From Gordonia asplenii (GTDB lineage Bacteria; Actinomycetota; Actinomycetes; Mycobacteriales; Mycobacteriaceae): 64,000 nt of DNA. Below are positions 1-9,206 of this stretch, piece by piece (the stretch's first letter is position 1; each line of letters begins with the position of its first letter). A program made the position numbers and the translations under genes. The DNA is taken from assembly GCF_012933505.1 (NCBI RefSeq), contig NZ_JABBNB010000001.1, forward strand, positions 124,001-188,000, given 5' to 3'. Below the pieces are notes generated by a model that saw only the letters and a program-made list of their open reading frames with translations, did not search any database and was not told where the DNA came from.

Positions 1-445
1 TCCGAGGAGCGTCGCGTGGCGGCAGGGAGGCCAGTTGCAATGGTCATGACCACATGGTATTCGGAACGTGTTCGGAAGTCTAGCGAAGTGGGCTCCCTCG
101 ATAGCGGCGTCTGACCGGCTATTGTTGCTGGCAGCAGCGAGGAAGGGAGGCTGGGATCCAAGACGCCTCAACCAACGCGGCACGCGATCCTCATATCGGT
201 TTCGCGCTATTGCGAGCCGCGCGAGAATTCGGTGGAATCGACCTCCCCGAGCCTGAGCGCACTGATATCGCCCGGGTCGTGGACTTCGAGTGTCCTAGAC
301 ATGAATGCGGCCTCGGAGGTTTCGGGCTGAGTTGGCTGCGCGAGTGAGATGACCGACGTGACGGCGTCGCCGCGATGGCATGGATCGCACTCTCCGCGTA
401 CCCACCCCCAGGAACAAACCCACACCCTCCGTGTTGAATAGTCCC
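1..445. other. Left edge without a recognisable gene
   Basis: I see no convincing gene here. The composition is more mixed than the genes that follow. One plus-strand frame stays open from about 105 to its stop at 345-347 and reads like a protein tail (a stretch GGIDLPEPERTDIARVVDF), but it has no usable start and is preceded by two stops in the same frame, so it could be the decayed end of a gene. In related genomes rnc and fpg lie upstream of the OsmC gene; neither is visible. Confidence 0.3.
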
Positions 446-853
446 ATGACGGAATTGTGGGTGGAGCGCACCGGAACTCGCCGATATACCGGACAGAGCT
501 CGCGGGGCGCGCAGGTGTTGATCGGGTCGGAGGACGTCGAGGGCGTTTTCACACCGGGCGAATTGCTGAAGATCGCGTTGGCCGCCTGCACCGGGATGTC
601 ATCGGATCTTCCGCTGTCGCGTCGCCTCGGCGACGACTACGACGCCACCGTCCGGGTCAGTGGCGCCGCCGATCGCGACAACGAGTTGTACCCGCAGCTC
701 GACGAGATACTGCAGGTCGACATGTCCGAACTCGACCCCGAGGCCGTGCAACGGCTGCTGGTCGTCGTCGAACGGGCCGTCGATCGCGTGTGCACGGTCG
801 GCCGCACACTCAAGGCGGGAACGAAGGTCACGCTCGCGATCGAGACGGAGTAG
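446..853 (+). CDS. OsmC/Ohr-family protein
   Basis: A 135-residue protein of the OsmC family, whose members reduce organic hydroperoxides or related thiol substrates in the cytosol through paired cysteines. The frame shows the family pattern: an N-terminal strand region (WVERTGTRRYTG), then a central segment TPGELLKIALAACTGM with a Cys in the conserved helix, and a C-terminal RVCTVGRTLKAGT segment carrying the second Cys. The ATG at 446 was chosen because upstream codons do not resemble the family. It lies 3 bases before acyP, and in M. tuberculosis an OsmC-like gene also precedes acyP, so the pair is probably co-transcribed with it. Confidence 0.8.
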   Translation: MTELWVERTGTRRYTGQSSRGAQVLIGSEDVEGVFTPGELLKIALAACTGMSSDLPLSRRLGDDYDATVRVSGAADRDNELYPQLDEILQVDMSELDPEAVQRLLVVVERAVDRVCTVGRTLKAGTKVTLAIETE

Positions 854-856
854 CGC

Positions 857-1138
857 GTGACGGCGTCGCAGATCCGTATGACGGCATTCGTGCACGGCTA
901 CGTACAGGGTGTCGGTTTCCGCTGGTGGACACGATCGCGGGCGCTGGAACTCGGCCTCGTCGGCTACGCGTCGAATCAGGCCGACGGGCGGGTGCTGGTC
1001 GTCGCCGAAGGTGAGCGGGCGGCGGTCGACGCGCTCCTGGTAGCGCTGCGTTCGGGTCAGACGCCTGGCAAGGTCGACGCCGTCGTCGAACGATTCGACG
1101 ACGCGCGTGGTGATCTGACCGGTTTCGTCGAGAAGTAG
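857..1138 (+). CDS. acyP: Acylphosphatase
   Basis: A 93-residue acylphosphatase, a small cytosolic enzyme that hydrolyses the carboxyl-phosphate bond of acyl phosphates. The phosphate-binding loop VQGVGFR is present with the catalytic Arg at residue 22, and the catalytic Asn is in the YASNQ segment (Asn40). Length matches the family. The GTG start at 857 has a GGAG site 6-7 bases upstream and follows the OsmC stop by 3 bases. An ATG at 878 would also give a complete domain. Synteny with the acylphosphatase beside smc in mycobacteria supports the call. Confidence 0.9.
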   Translation: MTASQIRMTAFVHGYVQGVGFRWWTRSRALELGLVGYASNQADGRVLVVAEGERAAVDALLVALRSGQTPGKVDAVVERFDDARGDLTGFVEK

Positions 1139-1424
1139 CTGGCGGCGGGGCAGAGCGACCGATGGTGTTGGGTTGGGTGTTTTGTCTCACCAGACCCCTC
1201 GTTACACCGAAGCTCGCGAGCTCGCTTCGGCACTCGGGGAGCGAGTGGTTGCGTCGGCACTCGGGGAGCAGGCTCGCTTCAGCGCTCGGGGCGGATGGTC
1301 GCCTGGGCGCTCGGGGGCGAGTGGTTGCTTGGGCAGTCGGGGAGCGGGTTGTCACCTCGGGTACGGCTGATGGCTTGAGTGTGTGATCCAGTCGTATGCA
1401 GACCAGCGGGTATTCTGTACGGTC
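1139..1424 (+). repeat. acyP-smc intergenic region with a dispersed repeat
   Basis: A 286-base gap without a gene. Bases 1171-1243 are a near-copy of 29426-29499 downstream of dprA: I count 4 mismatches and one extra T in about 73 bases. The unit contains the self-complementary stretch CCGAAGC...GCTTCGG around 1207-1230, able to form a stem-loop, so it may act as a terminator for acyP. After it, short degenerate repeats of CACTCGGGGAGC type continue to about 1355. The final 15 bases hold the probable smc promoter. Confidence 0.7.
1411..1424 (+). promoter_or_regulatory. Putative -10 for leaderless smc transcription
   Basis: TATTCT at 1411-1416 is followed by eight bases and then the GTG at 1425. 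In Actinobacteria a TANNNT hexamer 7-8 bases before the start codon commonly gives leaderless mRNAs. There is no purine-rich ribosome site before 1425, which agrees with this. No good -35 is seen. Confidence 0.4.
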
Positions 1425-4400
1425 GTGCACCTCAAGAGCCTGACCCTGAAGGGATTCAAGTCGTTTGCGTCGTCGACGACGCTGCGCTTCGAACCCGGCA
1501 TCACCGCGGTGGTGGGTCCGAACGGCTCGGGCAAGTCGAACGTCGTCGACGCGCTCACCTGGGTGATGGGGGAGCAGGGGGCCAAAGCGCTGCGCGGCGG
1601 CAAGATGGAAGACGTCATCTTCGCCGGGACGTCGGGCCGGCCACCGCTGGGCCGCGCCGAGGTGACCCTCACGATCGACAACTCCGACGGCGCCCTGCCC
1701 ATCGAGTACTCCGAAGTGTCGGTGACGCGGCGCATGTTCCGCGACGGAGCCGGCGAATACGAGATCAACGGCAACTCGTGTCGCCTGATGGACGTGCAGG
1801 AACTCCTCAGCGACTCCGGCATCGGGCGGGAAATGCACGTCATCGTCGGGCAGGGGCGGCTGGCGGCCATCCTGGAATCGAGGCCCGAAGACCGGCGCGC
1901 GTTCATCGAAGAGGCGGCGGGTGTCCTCAAACACCGCAAGCGTAAAGAGAAGGCCGTTCGCAAGCTCGACGGTATGCAGGCCAACCTCGCGCGCCTGACC
2001 GACCTCACCACCGAACTTCGACGCCAACTCAAGCCGCTGGGCCGACAGGCCGAGGTCGCTCGCCGCGCCCAGACGGTTCAGGCCGATCTGCGTGATGCGA
2101 AACTGCGTCTGGCCGCCGACGACCTGGTGAACCGGCGCACCGAGATGGCCGAACAGACCGCCGAAGAAGACATGCTCCGCGCCCAGCAGGACGAGGTGAT
2201 GGCCCACCTCGACGCGTTCACGGCCGAACTCACCGAGCACGAGACGCACCTCGCCCAGGTCACCCCGGCGGCGGCCGCGGCGAGCCAAGGCTGGTTCCGG
2301 CTCTCGGCACTGGCCGAGCGCGTCGACGCCACCGTGCGCATCGCCACCGACCGCAGCCGCTACCTCAACGAGCCCAGCACCCGATCGTCGGGCACCGACC
2401 CCGAACGTCTCGACCAGCAGGCCGATGAGGCCGCGCTGCACGAGGCGGAACTCGGCGCCGCCGTCGAGATGGCGATGGAGGGCCTGGAAGTAGCGAAACT
2501 TGAACTGGCAGAACGGGAATCGGAGGCATCAGCGGCCGAGCGGGCACACCACGCGGCCGTCGCCGCGGTCGCCGACCGCCGAGAAGGCTTGGCACGCTTG
2601 GAAGGTCGGCTCGCAACCCTGCGCACTCGCGCGGATTCGGTTGGCGCAGAAGTCGATCGGTTGACGACGGCGATCGTCGCCGCTCGTGATCGCGCGGCCG
2701 CGGCGCAGCACGAGCTGGACGCCGTCGTCGCACGCGTCGGCGAATTCGAGAGTTCGGAGCAGGGCCTCGACGAACACCATGAGCGCTCGGTCCGTGCGCT
2801 GGAACACGCCGACGAACGCGTCTCGACGCTGCAGACCGACGAACGTGAGACCGAGCAGCGGATCGCATCTCTGTCCGCACGGATCGACGCCCTCGCCGTC
2901 GGCCTGGAACGCGGCGACGGCGGCGCCTGGCTGATCGAGAACGACGCCGATGGACTGATGGCACCACTGAGTGACCTGATCACCGTCGCGGCGGGTTACG
3001 AGACCGCGATCGCAGCTGCTCTGGGGCCGGCGGTGGATGCCGTCGCGACAGTCGACGCGCTTGCGGCGGTCCGGGCTCTCGAGGTTCTCAAAGCGGGCGA
3101 CGGCGGTCGAGCGGCACTGATCGTCGGCGGTCTGAGCGCATCCGCGCGCAGCTATCCGGCGCTGCCAGGCGGCGGGCGGTGGGCTCGTGAACTCGTGACG
3201 TGCCCCGACGCCGTCGCCGGTGCCATCGACGTACTCCTCGGTGCGGTCGCCGTCGTCGAGACCGCTGAACAGGCGCTCGCCGTCGTCGACGCGCATCCGG
3301 GTGTCGTCGCGGTGACCGGCGACGGTGACCGTGTCGGGGCGGCAACTGTCGACGGCGGGTCATCGCACCGGCAGTCCAGCCTCGAAGTTCAGTCCGCGAT
3401 CGACACCGCCACAGCAGAACTCGCGCACGCGCGCCACCACGTCGAAGAGGTGCGAGCGGCACTGTCGGGCGCACTCACCGAACAGCGAGAACGCGCCGAC
3501 GTCGCCGAAGAGGCCCTCGCGGCACTTCATGAATCCGATTCGACGCTGGGCGCCGCATACGAGCAGCTCGCGCGTCTGGGCCATGACGTGCGTGCCGCCG
3601 CCGACGAGGCCGCGCGCTTGAATCGTCAGCGGGACAAGGCGTCCGAGGGGCGGTCGGAGACGATCGCCGAGATCGAGGCGGCCGAGGAGGAAGTCCTGAT
3701 GGCCCAGGCCGTCGCCGACGACCCCGACGCCGTCGAACTGCCCGGCGCGGCCGACCGTGAGACGACGGCCGCCGCGGTCAACATCGCCCGTGGCACCGAC
3801 ATGGAATCTCGACTGACGTTGCGGACCGCCGAAGAACGGCTCGCGTCGGTACGCGGCAAGGCCGATTCACTGCGTCGCGCCGCGCGCAACGAGCGAGAAG
3901 CACGCGAGCGTGCGCGTCGAGCCGACGAAGCCCGACGCCGCGGCGCGGCCGTCGCGGCAGCGGTGGCGACGTCGGGAGCGCAGGTCGCCACCAGACTCGC
4001 TGCCGCTGTGGCCGACGCTCAGACCACCCGCGATCACCTGGAACGCGTGCGGTCACAGCGGACCGAGGCGCTCAACATCGTCAAAGAACGCGTCACTCAG
4101 CTGACCGCGCAGCTCGACTCGCTCCGCGACACCGTTCACCGCGACGAAGTCGCCAAGGCTCAGGCGGCACTGCGCATCGAACAACTCGAGGAACAGATCC
4201 TGGAGACGTTCGCGATCGCGCCCGACGATCTGATCGCCGAGTACGGCCCCGACGTCGCGATGCCGCCGTCGGCGCTAGAGATCCAGGAGTACGAAGACGC
4301 GAAGGCGCGCGGCGAACTCGTCGTCGCGCCCGCGCCGATACCCTTCGACCGCGCAACGCAGGAAGCCCGCGCGAAGAAGGCACAGAAGGACCTCAACACA

Positions 4401-5024
4401 CTCGGCAAGGTGAACCCGCTCGCGCTCGAGGAGTTCGCGGCGTTGGAGGAACGGTACAACTTCCTCTCCGCGCAGCTCGAGGACGTCAAGGCGGCCCGCG
4501 CCGACCTGCTCGCCGTCGTCGAAGACGTCGACGCCCGCATTCTGCAGGTCTTCACCGACGCCTACGCCGACGTCGAGCAGGAATTCACCCAGGTGTTCGC
4601 GACACTGTTCCCCGGCGGCGAGGGACGCCTGCTGCTGACCGATCCGAGCGACATGCTCACCACCGGCATCGAAGTGGAAGCGCGGCCGCCGGGCAAGAAG
4701 GTCAAGCGGCTCTCGCTGCTCTCCGGCGGCGAGAAGTCGCTGACCGCGGTGGCGATGCTGGTGGCCATCTTCCGCGCGCGTCCGTCACCCTTCTACGTCA
4801 TGGACGAAGTGGAGGCCGCGCTCGACGACACCAACTTGCGGCGCCTGATCACCCTGTTCGAGCAATTGCGGGAGCGGTCACAGCTGATCGTCATCACCCA
4901 CCAGAAGCCGACCATGCAGGTCGCCGACGCTCTCTACGGCGTCAGCATGCGCGGCGACGGTATCACCACCGTGATCTCGCAGCGGCTGCGCGGCGTCGAC
5001 CTCGACGTCCCCGTCACCGAGTAG
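1425..5024 (+). CDS. smc: Chromosome segregation ATPase Smc
   Basis: A 1199-residue SMC protein, the DNA-looping ATPase that compacts and helps segregate the chromosome together with ScpA/ScpB. The N-terminal head has Walker [10 protein letters not shown] at residues 31-39. Two long Ala/Glu/Arg-rich coiled-coil arms flank a hinge around residues 500-680. The C-terminal head carries the ABC signature [10 protein letters not shown] near residue 1100 and Walker [14 protein letters not shown] near residue 1123. Size is normal. The GTG at 1425 starts directly with the conserved [13 protein letters not shown]; an upstream in-frame GTG at 1383 would add 14 unrelated residues. ftsY follows after 111 bases, as in mycobacteria. 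Confidence 0.97.
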   Translation: MHLKSLTLKGFKSFASSTTLRFEPGITAVVGPNGSGKSNVVDALTWVMGEQGAKALRGGKMEDVIFAGTSGRPPLGRAEVTLTIDNSDGALPIEYSEVSVTRRMFRDGAGEYEINGNSCRLMDVQELLSDSGIGREMHVIVGQGRLAAILESRPEDRRAFIEEAAGVLKHRKRKEKAVRKLDGMQANLARLTDLTTELRRQLKPLGRQAEVARRAQTVQADLRDAKLRLAADDLVNRRTEMAEQTAEEDMLRAQQDEVMAHLDAFTAELTEHETHLAQVTPAAAAASQGWFRLSALAERVDATVRIATDRSRYLNEPSTRSSGTDPERLDQQADEAALHEAELGAAVEMAMEGLEVAKLELAERESEASAAERAHHAAVAAVADRREGLARLEGRLATLRTRADSVGAEVDRLTTAIVAARDRAAAAQHELDAVVARVGEFESSEQGLDEHHERSVRALEHADERVSTLQTDERETEQRIASLSARIDALAVGLERGDGGAWLIENDADGLMAPLSDLITVAAGYETAIAAALGPAVDAVATVDALAAVRALEVLKAGDGGRAALIVGGLSASARSYPALPGGGRWARELVTCPDAVAGAIDVLLGAVAVVETAEQALAVVDAHPGVVAVTGDGDRVGAATVDGGSSHRQSSLEVQSAIDTATAELAHARHHVEEVRAALSGALTEQRERADVAEEALAALHESDSTLGAAYEQLARLGHDVRAAADEAARLNRQRDKASEGRSETIAEIEAAEEEVLMAQAVADDPDAVELPGAADRETTAAAVNIARGTDMESRLTLRTAEERLASVRGKADSLRRAARNEREARERARRADEARRRGAAVAAAVATSGAQVATRLAAAVADAQTTRDHLERVRSQRTEALNIVKERVTQLTAQLDSLRDTVHRDEVAKAQAALRIEQLEEQILETFAIAPDDLIAEYGPDVAMPPSALEIQEYEDAKARGELVVAPAPIPFDRATQEARAKKAQKDLNTLGKVNPLALEEFAALEERYNFLSAQLEDVKAARADLLAVVEDVDARILQVFTDAYADVEQEFTQVFATLFPGGEGRLLLTDPSDMLTTGIEVEARPPGKKVKRLSLLSGGEKSLTAVAMLVAIFRARPSPFYVMDEVEAALDDTNLRRLITLFEQLRERSQLIVITHQKPTMQVADALYGVSMRGDGITTVISQRLRGVDLDVPVTE

Positions 5025-5135
5025 CGGGTCGCCGGCACCACACCTTCCAGAGGCGACACTCGCCGAGCAGCTTCGTCGGCGGGTCCAACCCGCCCTGCCG
5101 CACCGTCGCCGCGACGAATCAGCGAGGATTGACCT

Positions 5136-6596
5136 ATGAACAGCTCCATCATCATCGGCATCGTGGTCGCCGTCGTCCTGCTGATCGCACTGGTCTCGCT
5201 CGGCCTCGTGCTGTCCCGGCGTCGACGTATCTCGTTGTCGGACATCACGGCACCGACGGTCACCGACGAGAAGAAGGGCAAGCTCGACAAATCCGGTGGC
5301 TACGAGACCAACACCGGGTTCAGTTTCAGCCAGGGGCCCGCAACTACCGTCGCCGAACCGCCGAAGAAGCCGGTGCCCGAACCGAAGGTCGTGGTCAAGC
5401 CGCTGCCGGAGGTCGAGGAGCCGGCTGTCGGGGAGCCGGTAGAGGAGAAGCCGGCCGTCGAGAAGCCGGTGGAGGCGAAGCCGGTCGAAGAGATGCCGGT
5501 AGAGGAGAAGCCGGTCGCTGAGCCGACGGTCGCGGAGGAACCCGCCGCCGCAGAACCGGTCGTCGACGAGGTCGTCGCAGAACCCACCGTCGCAGAACCG
5601 GAGACCGTCGAAGAAGTCGAGGCCGAACCGGAAGCTGAACCGGAACCCACGGCGCCCACCGTCGAACTCGATGAGATCGCGCCCACCGCGGGTCGGCTCT
5701 CCCGCCTGCGCGGCCGCCTCTCCCGGTCGCAGGGAGCCATCGGCAAGGGCGTCCTCGGACTCCTCGGCGGCGGCGACCTCGACGAAGACTCCTGGGAGGA
5801 AATCGAAGACACCCTCCTGATGGCCGACCTCGGCACCACCTCCACGCTGGCCGTCGTCGAGAAGCTGCGTACCGAACTCGCCGCCAACAGCGTCCGCACC
5901 GCCGCCGACGCCCGGGCGATCTTCAAACGCGTGCTCGTCGAACAACTCCACCCCGAACTCGACCGGTCGGTGCGTGCCCTCCCGCACAACGACCACCCCG
6001 CCGTCATCCTCGTCGTCGGCGTCAACGGCACCGGTAAGACCACCACCACCGGCAAACTCGCCCGCGTCCTGGTCGCCGACGGTCGCCGCGTCCTGCTCGG
6101 CGCCGCCGACACCTTCCGCGCAGCCGCCGCCGACCAACTCCAGACCTGGGGCGAACGCGTCGGTGCCGACATCGTCCGCGGCAAAGAACAAGCCGACCCC
6201 GCCTCCGTCGCCTTCGACGCCGTCGCCACCGGCATCGACCGCGGCGTCGACGTCGTCATGGTCGACACCGCGGGCCGCCTGCACACCAAGACCGGCCTCA
6301 TGGACGAACTCGACAAGGTCAAGCGTGTCGTCGAAAAGAAGGCCAAGGTCGACGAGGTGCTGCTCGTCCTCGATGCCACCGTCGGACAGAACGGCCTCAT
6401 CCAGGCCCGTGTCTTCGCCGACGTCGTCGACATCACCGGCGTGGTCCTCACCAAACTCGACGGAACCGCCAAGGGCGGCATCGTCTTCCACGTTCAAGAG
6501 GAACTCGGCGTACCGGTCAAACTCGTCGGACTGGGGGAGGGCGCCGACGATCTGGCGCCCTTCGAGCCAGAGGCATTCGTAGACGCGCTGCTGTAA
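5136..6596 (+). CDS. ftsY: Signal recognition particle receptor FtsY
   Basis: A 486-residue SRP receptor GTPase that docks the Ffh-ribosome complex at the membrane. The protein begins with a hydrophobic segment (residues 3-24, rich in Ile/Val/Leu), typical of actinobacterial FtsY. A long acidic linker of Pro/Glu/Val repeats (about residues 65-180) follows, then the N domain and the GTPase domain with G1 GVNGTGKT at residues 295-302, DTAGR, TKLDG and the C-terminal GLGEGADDLAPF. The ATG at 5136 is the only start that keeps the membrane helix. Ffh, its partner, is encoded at 13827. Confidence 0.97.
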   Translation: MNSSIIIGIVVAVVLLIALVSLGLVLSRRRRISLSDITAPTVTDEKKGKLDKSGGYETNTGFSFSQGPATTVAEPPKKPVPEPKVVVKPLPEVEEPAVGEPVEEKPAVEKPVEAKPVEEMPVEEKPVAEPTVAEEPAAAEPVVDEVVAEPTVAEPETVEEVEAEPEAEPEPTAPTVELDEIAPTAGRLSRLRGRLSRSQGAIGKGVLGLLGGGDLDEDSWEEIEDTLLMADLGTTSTLAVVEKLRTELAANSVRTAADARAIFKRVLVEQLHPELDRSVRALPHNDHPAVILVVGVNGTGKTTTTGKLARVLVADGRRVLLGAADTFRAAAADQLQTWGERVGADIVRGKEQADPASVAFDAVATGIDRGVDVVMVDTAGRLHTKTGLMDELDKVKRVVEKKAKVDEVLLVLDATVGQNGLIQARVFADVVDITGVVLTKLDGTAKGGIVFHVQEELGVPVKLVGLGEGADDLAPFEPEAFVDALL

Positions 6597-6685
6597 TCGG
6601 CTCGCCTGTCGGGCGGCGCCGATCCCGCGCCGCCTCACACATGCCGACTCATCTCTTTGCCGACTCACCCCTTGTCATCAACTCC

Positions 6686-6723
6686 TGAATCATGGTTCAA
6701 TTCTTCGTGGGAAGTTCTGAACT
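6686..6723 (+). promoter_or_regulatory. Two palindromes upstream of the TetR gene, candidate operator
   Basis: TGAATCATGGTTCA at 6686-6699 is an inverted repeat with one mismatched pair. AGTTCTGAACT at 6713-6723 is a perfect palindrome around a central T. Their centres are about 25 bases apart and both contain a GTTC/GAAC-type half-site. They lie 34-71 bases before the TetR start, where an autoregulator would bind. Assignment to this regulator is an inference. Confidence 0.45.
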
Positions 6724-6756
6724 CGAATTCACTTCTTCGACGACAACAGGAGAACC

Positions 6757-7437
6757 ATGCCGTACCGGCCCACCGACGCCACCCGCGCCACCGCGGCGGC
6801 CAAGCGCGTCGCGGTGCTGCGGGCCGCTCGCGCGCTGGTGGCCGAACAAGGATTCACCGGCACCACGGTGGCAGCCATCGCCGCGCGCAGCGGTGTCGCC
6901 GTCGGGTCGGTGTACTCGCATTTCGACAAGCGCGAGGCGCTGCTCGCCGAAGTCTTCCGCGATGCCGCGCGTTATGAACTCGCGCAGGTGAAGTCGGCGG
7001 TCGACGGGCAGTCCGATCCCGTCCGTCGACTCGACGCGTTGATCGAAGTGTTCGCCGAGCGCGCGCTGCGCGGCAGGCAACTGGCGTGGGCGCTGCTGTT
7101 CGAGCCGGTGATCCCCGCCGTCGAAACGGAGCGAATGGCGCTGCGGCAGTCCTACCGAGATCTCGGCACCGAAATCATCGCGGCGGGCGTGGCGTCCGGT
7201 GACTTCGACCAGCAGGACGCGCCCGTCGTCTCCTCGGCCGTCATGGGCGCGATCTCCGAAGCCCTCGTGGGAGCGCTGAATCCCTCTGCGGCGATGTCGG
7301 AGCCGACCGACGACGCCGCCCTCCTCGACACCATTCGCACGTTCTGTTTCCGTGCCCTCGGTGCGGAGAAACGACGTTGGAACGAAAATCCCACGGACAC
7401 AACACTATTCGCGCCGACACCAAGGAATCGCCGATGA
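6757..7437 (+). CDS. TetR-family transcriptional regulator
   Basis: A 226-residue one-domain-plus-ligand-domain repressor. Residues 14-60 form the TetR helix-turn-helix (ALVAEQGFTGTTVAAIAARSGVAVGSVYSHFDKREAL). The C-terminal helices are the variable ligand-binding and dimer region. The ATG at 6757 has AGGAGAA a few bases upstream. The stop codon overlaps the ATG of the acyl-CoA dehydrogenase gene (ATGA at 7434-7437), so the two are translationally coupled and the regulator probably controls its own operon through the palindromes at 6686-6723. The ligand is unknown; an acyl-CoA is plausible from context. Confidence 0.88.
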   Translation: MPYRPTDATRATAAAKRVAVLRAARALVAEQGFTGTTVAAIAARSGVAVGSVYSHFDKREALLAEVFRDAARYELAQVKSAVDGQSDPVRRLDALIEVFAERALRGRQLAWALLFEPVIPAVETERMALRQSYRDLGTEIIAAGVASGDFDQQDAPVVSSAVMGAISEALVGALNPSAAMSEPTDDAALLDTIRTFCFRALGAEKRRWNENPTDTTLFAPTPRNRR

Positions 7438-9056
7438 CCCCCACCCACCTCGTGACCAACCAGGCCGCACCGCGCGCCGACGTCAACGAGTACCTCGTCA
7501 ACCCGGCCCTGCGGGAGGCGGTCGCGTCCTACGGTGGCGACTGGGCGAGTGGTGAACTCACCGCGGTCGGCGCACTCGTCGGCCAGGCCGACTTCATCCA
7601 CGACGCCGAACTCGCCAACCGCTTCACTCCCGAACTGTCCACCCACGACCGCTGGGGCAACCGCGTCGACGCCGTCGAATTCCATCCGGCCTACCATCGC
7701 ATCTTCGGCGCGGCGATCGCCCACGGCGCTCACACCAGCTGCTGGGCGCAACCGCGCGCCGGTGCGCACGTCGCACGCGCGGCGTCGTTCATGATGTTCG
7801 CGCAGGTCGAGCCCGGACACTCCTGCCCGATCAGCATGACCCACGCCGTCGTGCCGTCGCTGCGCTCCGATCGCGACCTCGCGCAGCGGTGGCTCCCTCG
7901 CGTCTACTCGCGCGACTACACACCCGACCTCTCCGACCCCGCCAAGACGTCAGCCGTCTTCGGCATGGCGATGACCGAGAAGCAGGGCGGCTCCGACGTC
8001 CGCGCCAATACGACCACCGCCGTCGACGCCGGGGACGGCACCTACCGGATCGTCGGGCATAAGTGGTTCTGCTCGGCCCCGCAGTCCGACGCCTTCCTCG
8101 TCCTCGCGCAGGCTCCCGGCGGCATCACCTGTTTCCTGGTACCGCGCACGCTGCCCGACGGCACACGCAACGTCTTCAACATCCAGCGGCTCAAAGACAA
8201 GCTGGGCAACAAATCCAACGCGTCGTCGGAGGTCGAATTCGACCAGACCGTCGGCTGGCGACTCGGCGACGAGGGCGCGGGTGTCAAGACCATCATCGAG
8301 ATGGTCAACCAGACCCGCCTCGACTGCGTCCTCGGTTCGGCGGCGGGAATGCGCCAAGCGGTTGCCGAGGCGGCCTGGCACACCCGGCACCGGTCGGCAT
8401 TCGGTGCGCTCCTGATCGATCAACCGGCCATGACCTCGGTCATCGCCGACCTGCACCTCGAAGCCGAAGCCGCGACCTGGACCGGCCTGCGGCTCGCATC
8501 GGCCTACGACTCCGACGATGCGGCGTCGGTCGCATTCCGCCGCCTCGCGGGCGCGGTCACCAAGTACTGGGTCTGCAAGCGCGGCCCCGGGCACGCCTAC
8601 GAGGCGCTCGAATGCCTCGGCGGCAACGGCTACACCGAAGGATTCCCGCTGGCCCGACGTTTCCGCGAGCAGCCGGTGATGGCCGTCTGGGAGGGGTCGG
8701 GCAATGTGATCGCGCTCGACGTCCTGCGCGCGATGGCCCGTGACCCCGAGTCGGTGCAGGCGGTCGACGACGAGATCGCCGCCGCACTCGGCGTGCACGC
8801 CGACTTCGACGCGCACGTGGCCAAGACCCGCGCACTCGTCGCACGGGCCACCGCCGACCCCGCCGCCGCACCCGCGCTGGCCCGGCGGCTCGTCGCCGCG
8901 CTCGCACTCGCGCTGCAGGCCTCGATCCTCATCCGGCAGGCCCCCACGGCGATCTCCGACGGGTTCGTCTCGGCCCGAATCGGCGCCGACGGCCCGGCGA
9001 TGTACGGCGAGCTCGACGCCGGACTGAACCTCGCCGGCATCGTCGCGCGCGCCTGA
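7434..9056 (+). CDS. AidB-like acyl-CoA dehydrogenase
   Basis: A 540-residue flavoprotein of the acyl-CoA dehydrogenase superfamily. It resembles the AidB branch in size and in the motif MTEKQGGSDVRANTT (about residue 180), followed by GHKWFCSAPQSDAFLVLAQ and the C-terminal ECLGGNGYTEGFPLARRFRE and WEGSGN segments. AidB proteins are linked to the response to alkylation damage, while close relatives oxidise branched acyl-CoAs; the sequence alone does not decide between them. The ATG at 7434 overlaps the TetR stop by four bases. The following gap leads to amt and shows no obvious terminator. Confidence 0.85.
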   Translation: MTPTHLVTNQAAPRADVNEYLVNPALREAVASYGGDWASGELTAVGALVGQADFIHDAELANRFTPELSTHDRWGNRVDAVEFHPAYHRIFGAAIAHGAHTSCWAQPRAGAHVARAASFMMFAQVEPGHSCPISMTHAVVPSLRSDRDLAQRWLPRVYSRDYTPDLSDPAKTSAVFGMAMTEKQGGSDVRANTTTAVDAGDGTYRIVGHKWFCSAPQSDAFLVLAQAPGGITCFLVPRTLPDGTRNVFNIQRLKDKLGNKSNASSEVEFDQTVGWRLGDEGAGVKTIIEMVNQTRLDCVLGSAAGMRQAVAEAAWHTRHRSAFGALLIDQPAMTSVIADLHLEAEAATWTGLRLASAYDSDDAASVAFRRLAGAVTKYWVCKRGPGHAYEALECLGGNGYTEGFPLARRFREQPVMAVWEGSGNVIALDVLRAMARDPESVQAVDDEIAAALGVHADFDAHVAKTRALVARATADPAAAPALARRLVAALALALQASILIRQAPTAISDGFVSARIGADGPAMYGELDAGLNLAGIVARA

Positions 9057-9068
9057 ACCCACTCGGGC

Positions 9069-9116
9069 GTTACATCACCGAAATACAAACCCGCGATTGG
9101 TTCACACGGCAGAAAC
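9069..9116 (+). promoter_or_regulatory. Probable GlnR-binding site upstream of amt
   Basis: Two copies of the actinobacterial GlnR pattern are seen. GTTAC-N6-GAAAT lies at 9069-9084 and TTCAC-N6-GAAAC at 9101-9116. Known GlnR boxes are GTnAC-N6-GAAAC units. The two units are 32 bases apart start to start, about three helical turns, so both would lie on one DNA face. The site is 91-138 bases before the amt start. A TTGACA at 9157-9162 could be the -35; the matching -10 near 9180 is poor. Confidence 0.65.
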
Positions 9117-9206
9117 GCTGGTGCACCATCGCCGAAACCCCACGACGACAGTCTTTTTGACAGGCGCCGACCCCATCCGGTGCGTTCGCTCAAGGAGGTT
9201 TCCACC

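Noticed and set aside
828-2441. Long open frame on the minus strand across acyP and smc
   Set aside because: It is the GC-rich shadow of the plus-strand genes: Arg/Gly/Val-rich, no domain, and it covers a conserved smc head.
5400-5660. Repetitive Pro/Glu/Val codons in ftsY as a possible repeat element
   Set aside because: They encode the acidic linker common in actinobacterial FtsY proteins and stay in frame; no mobile-element features.
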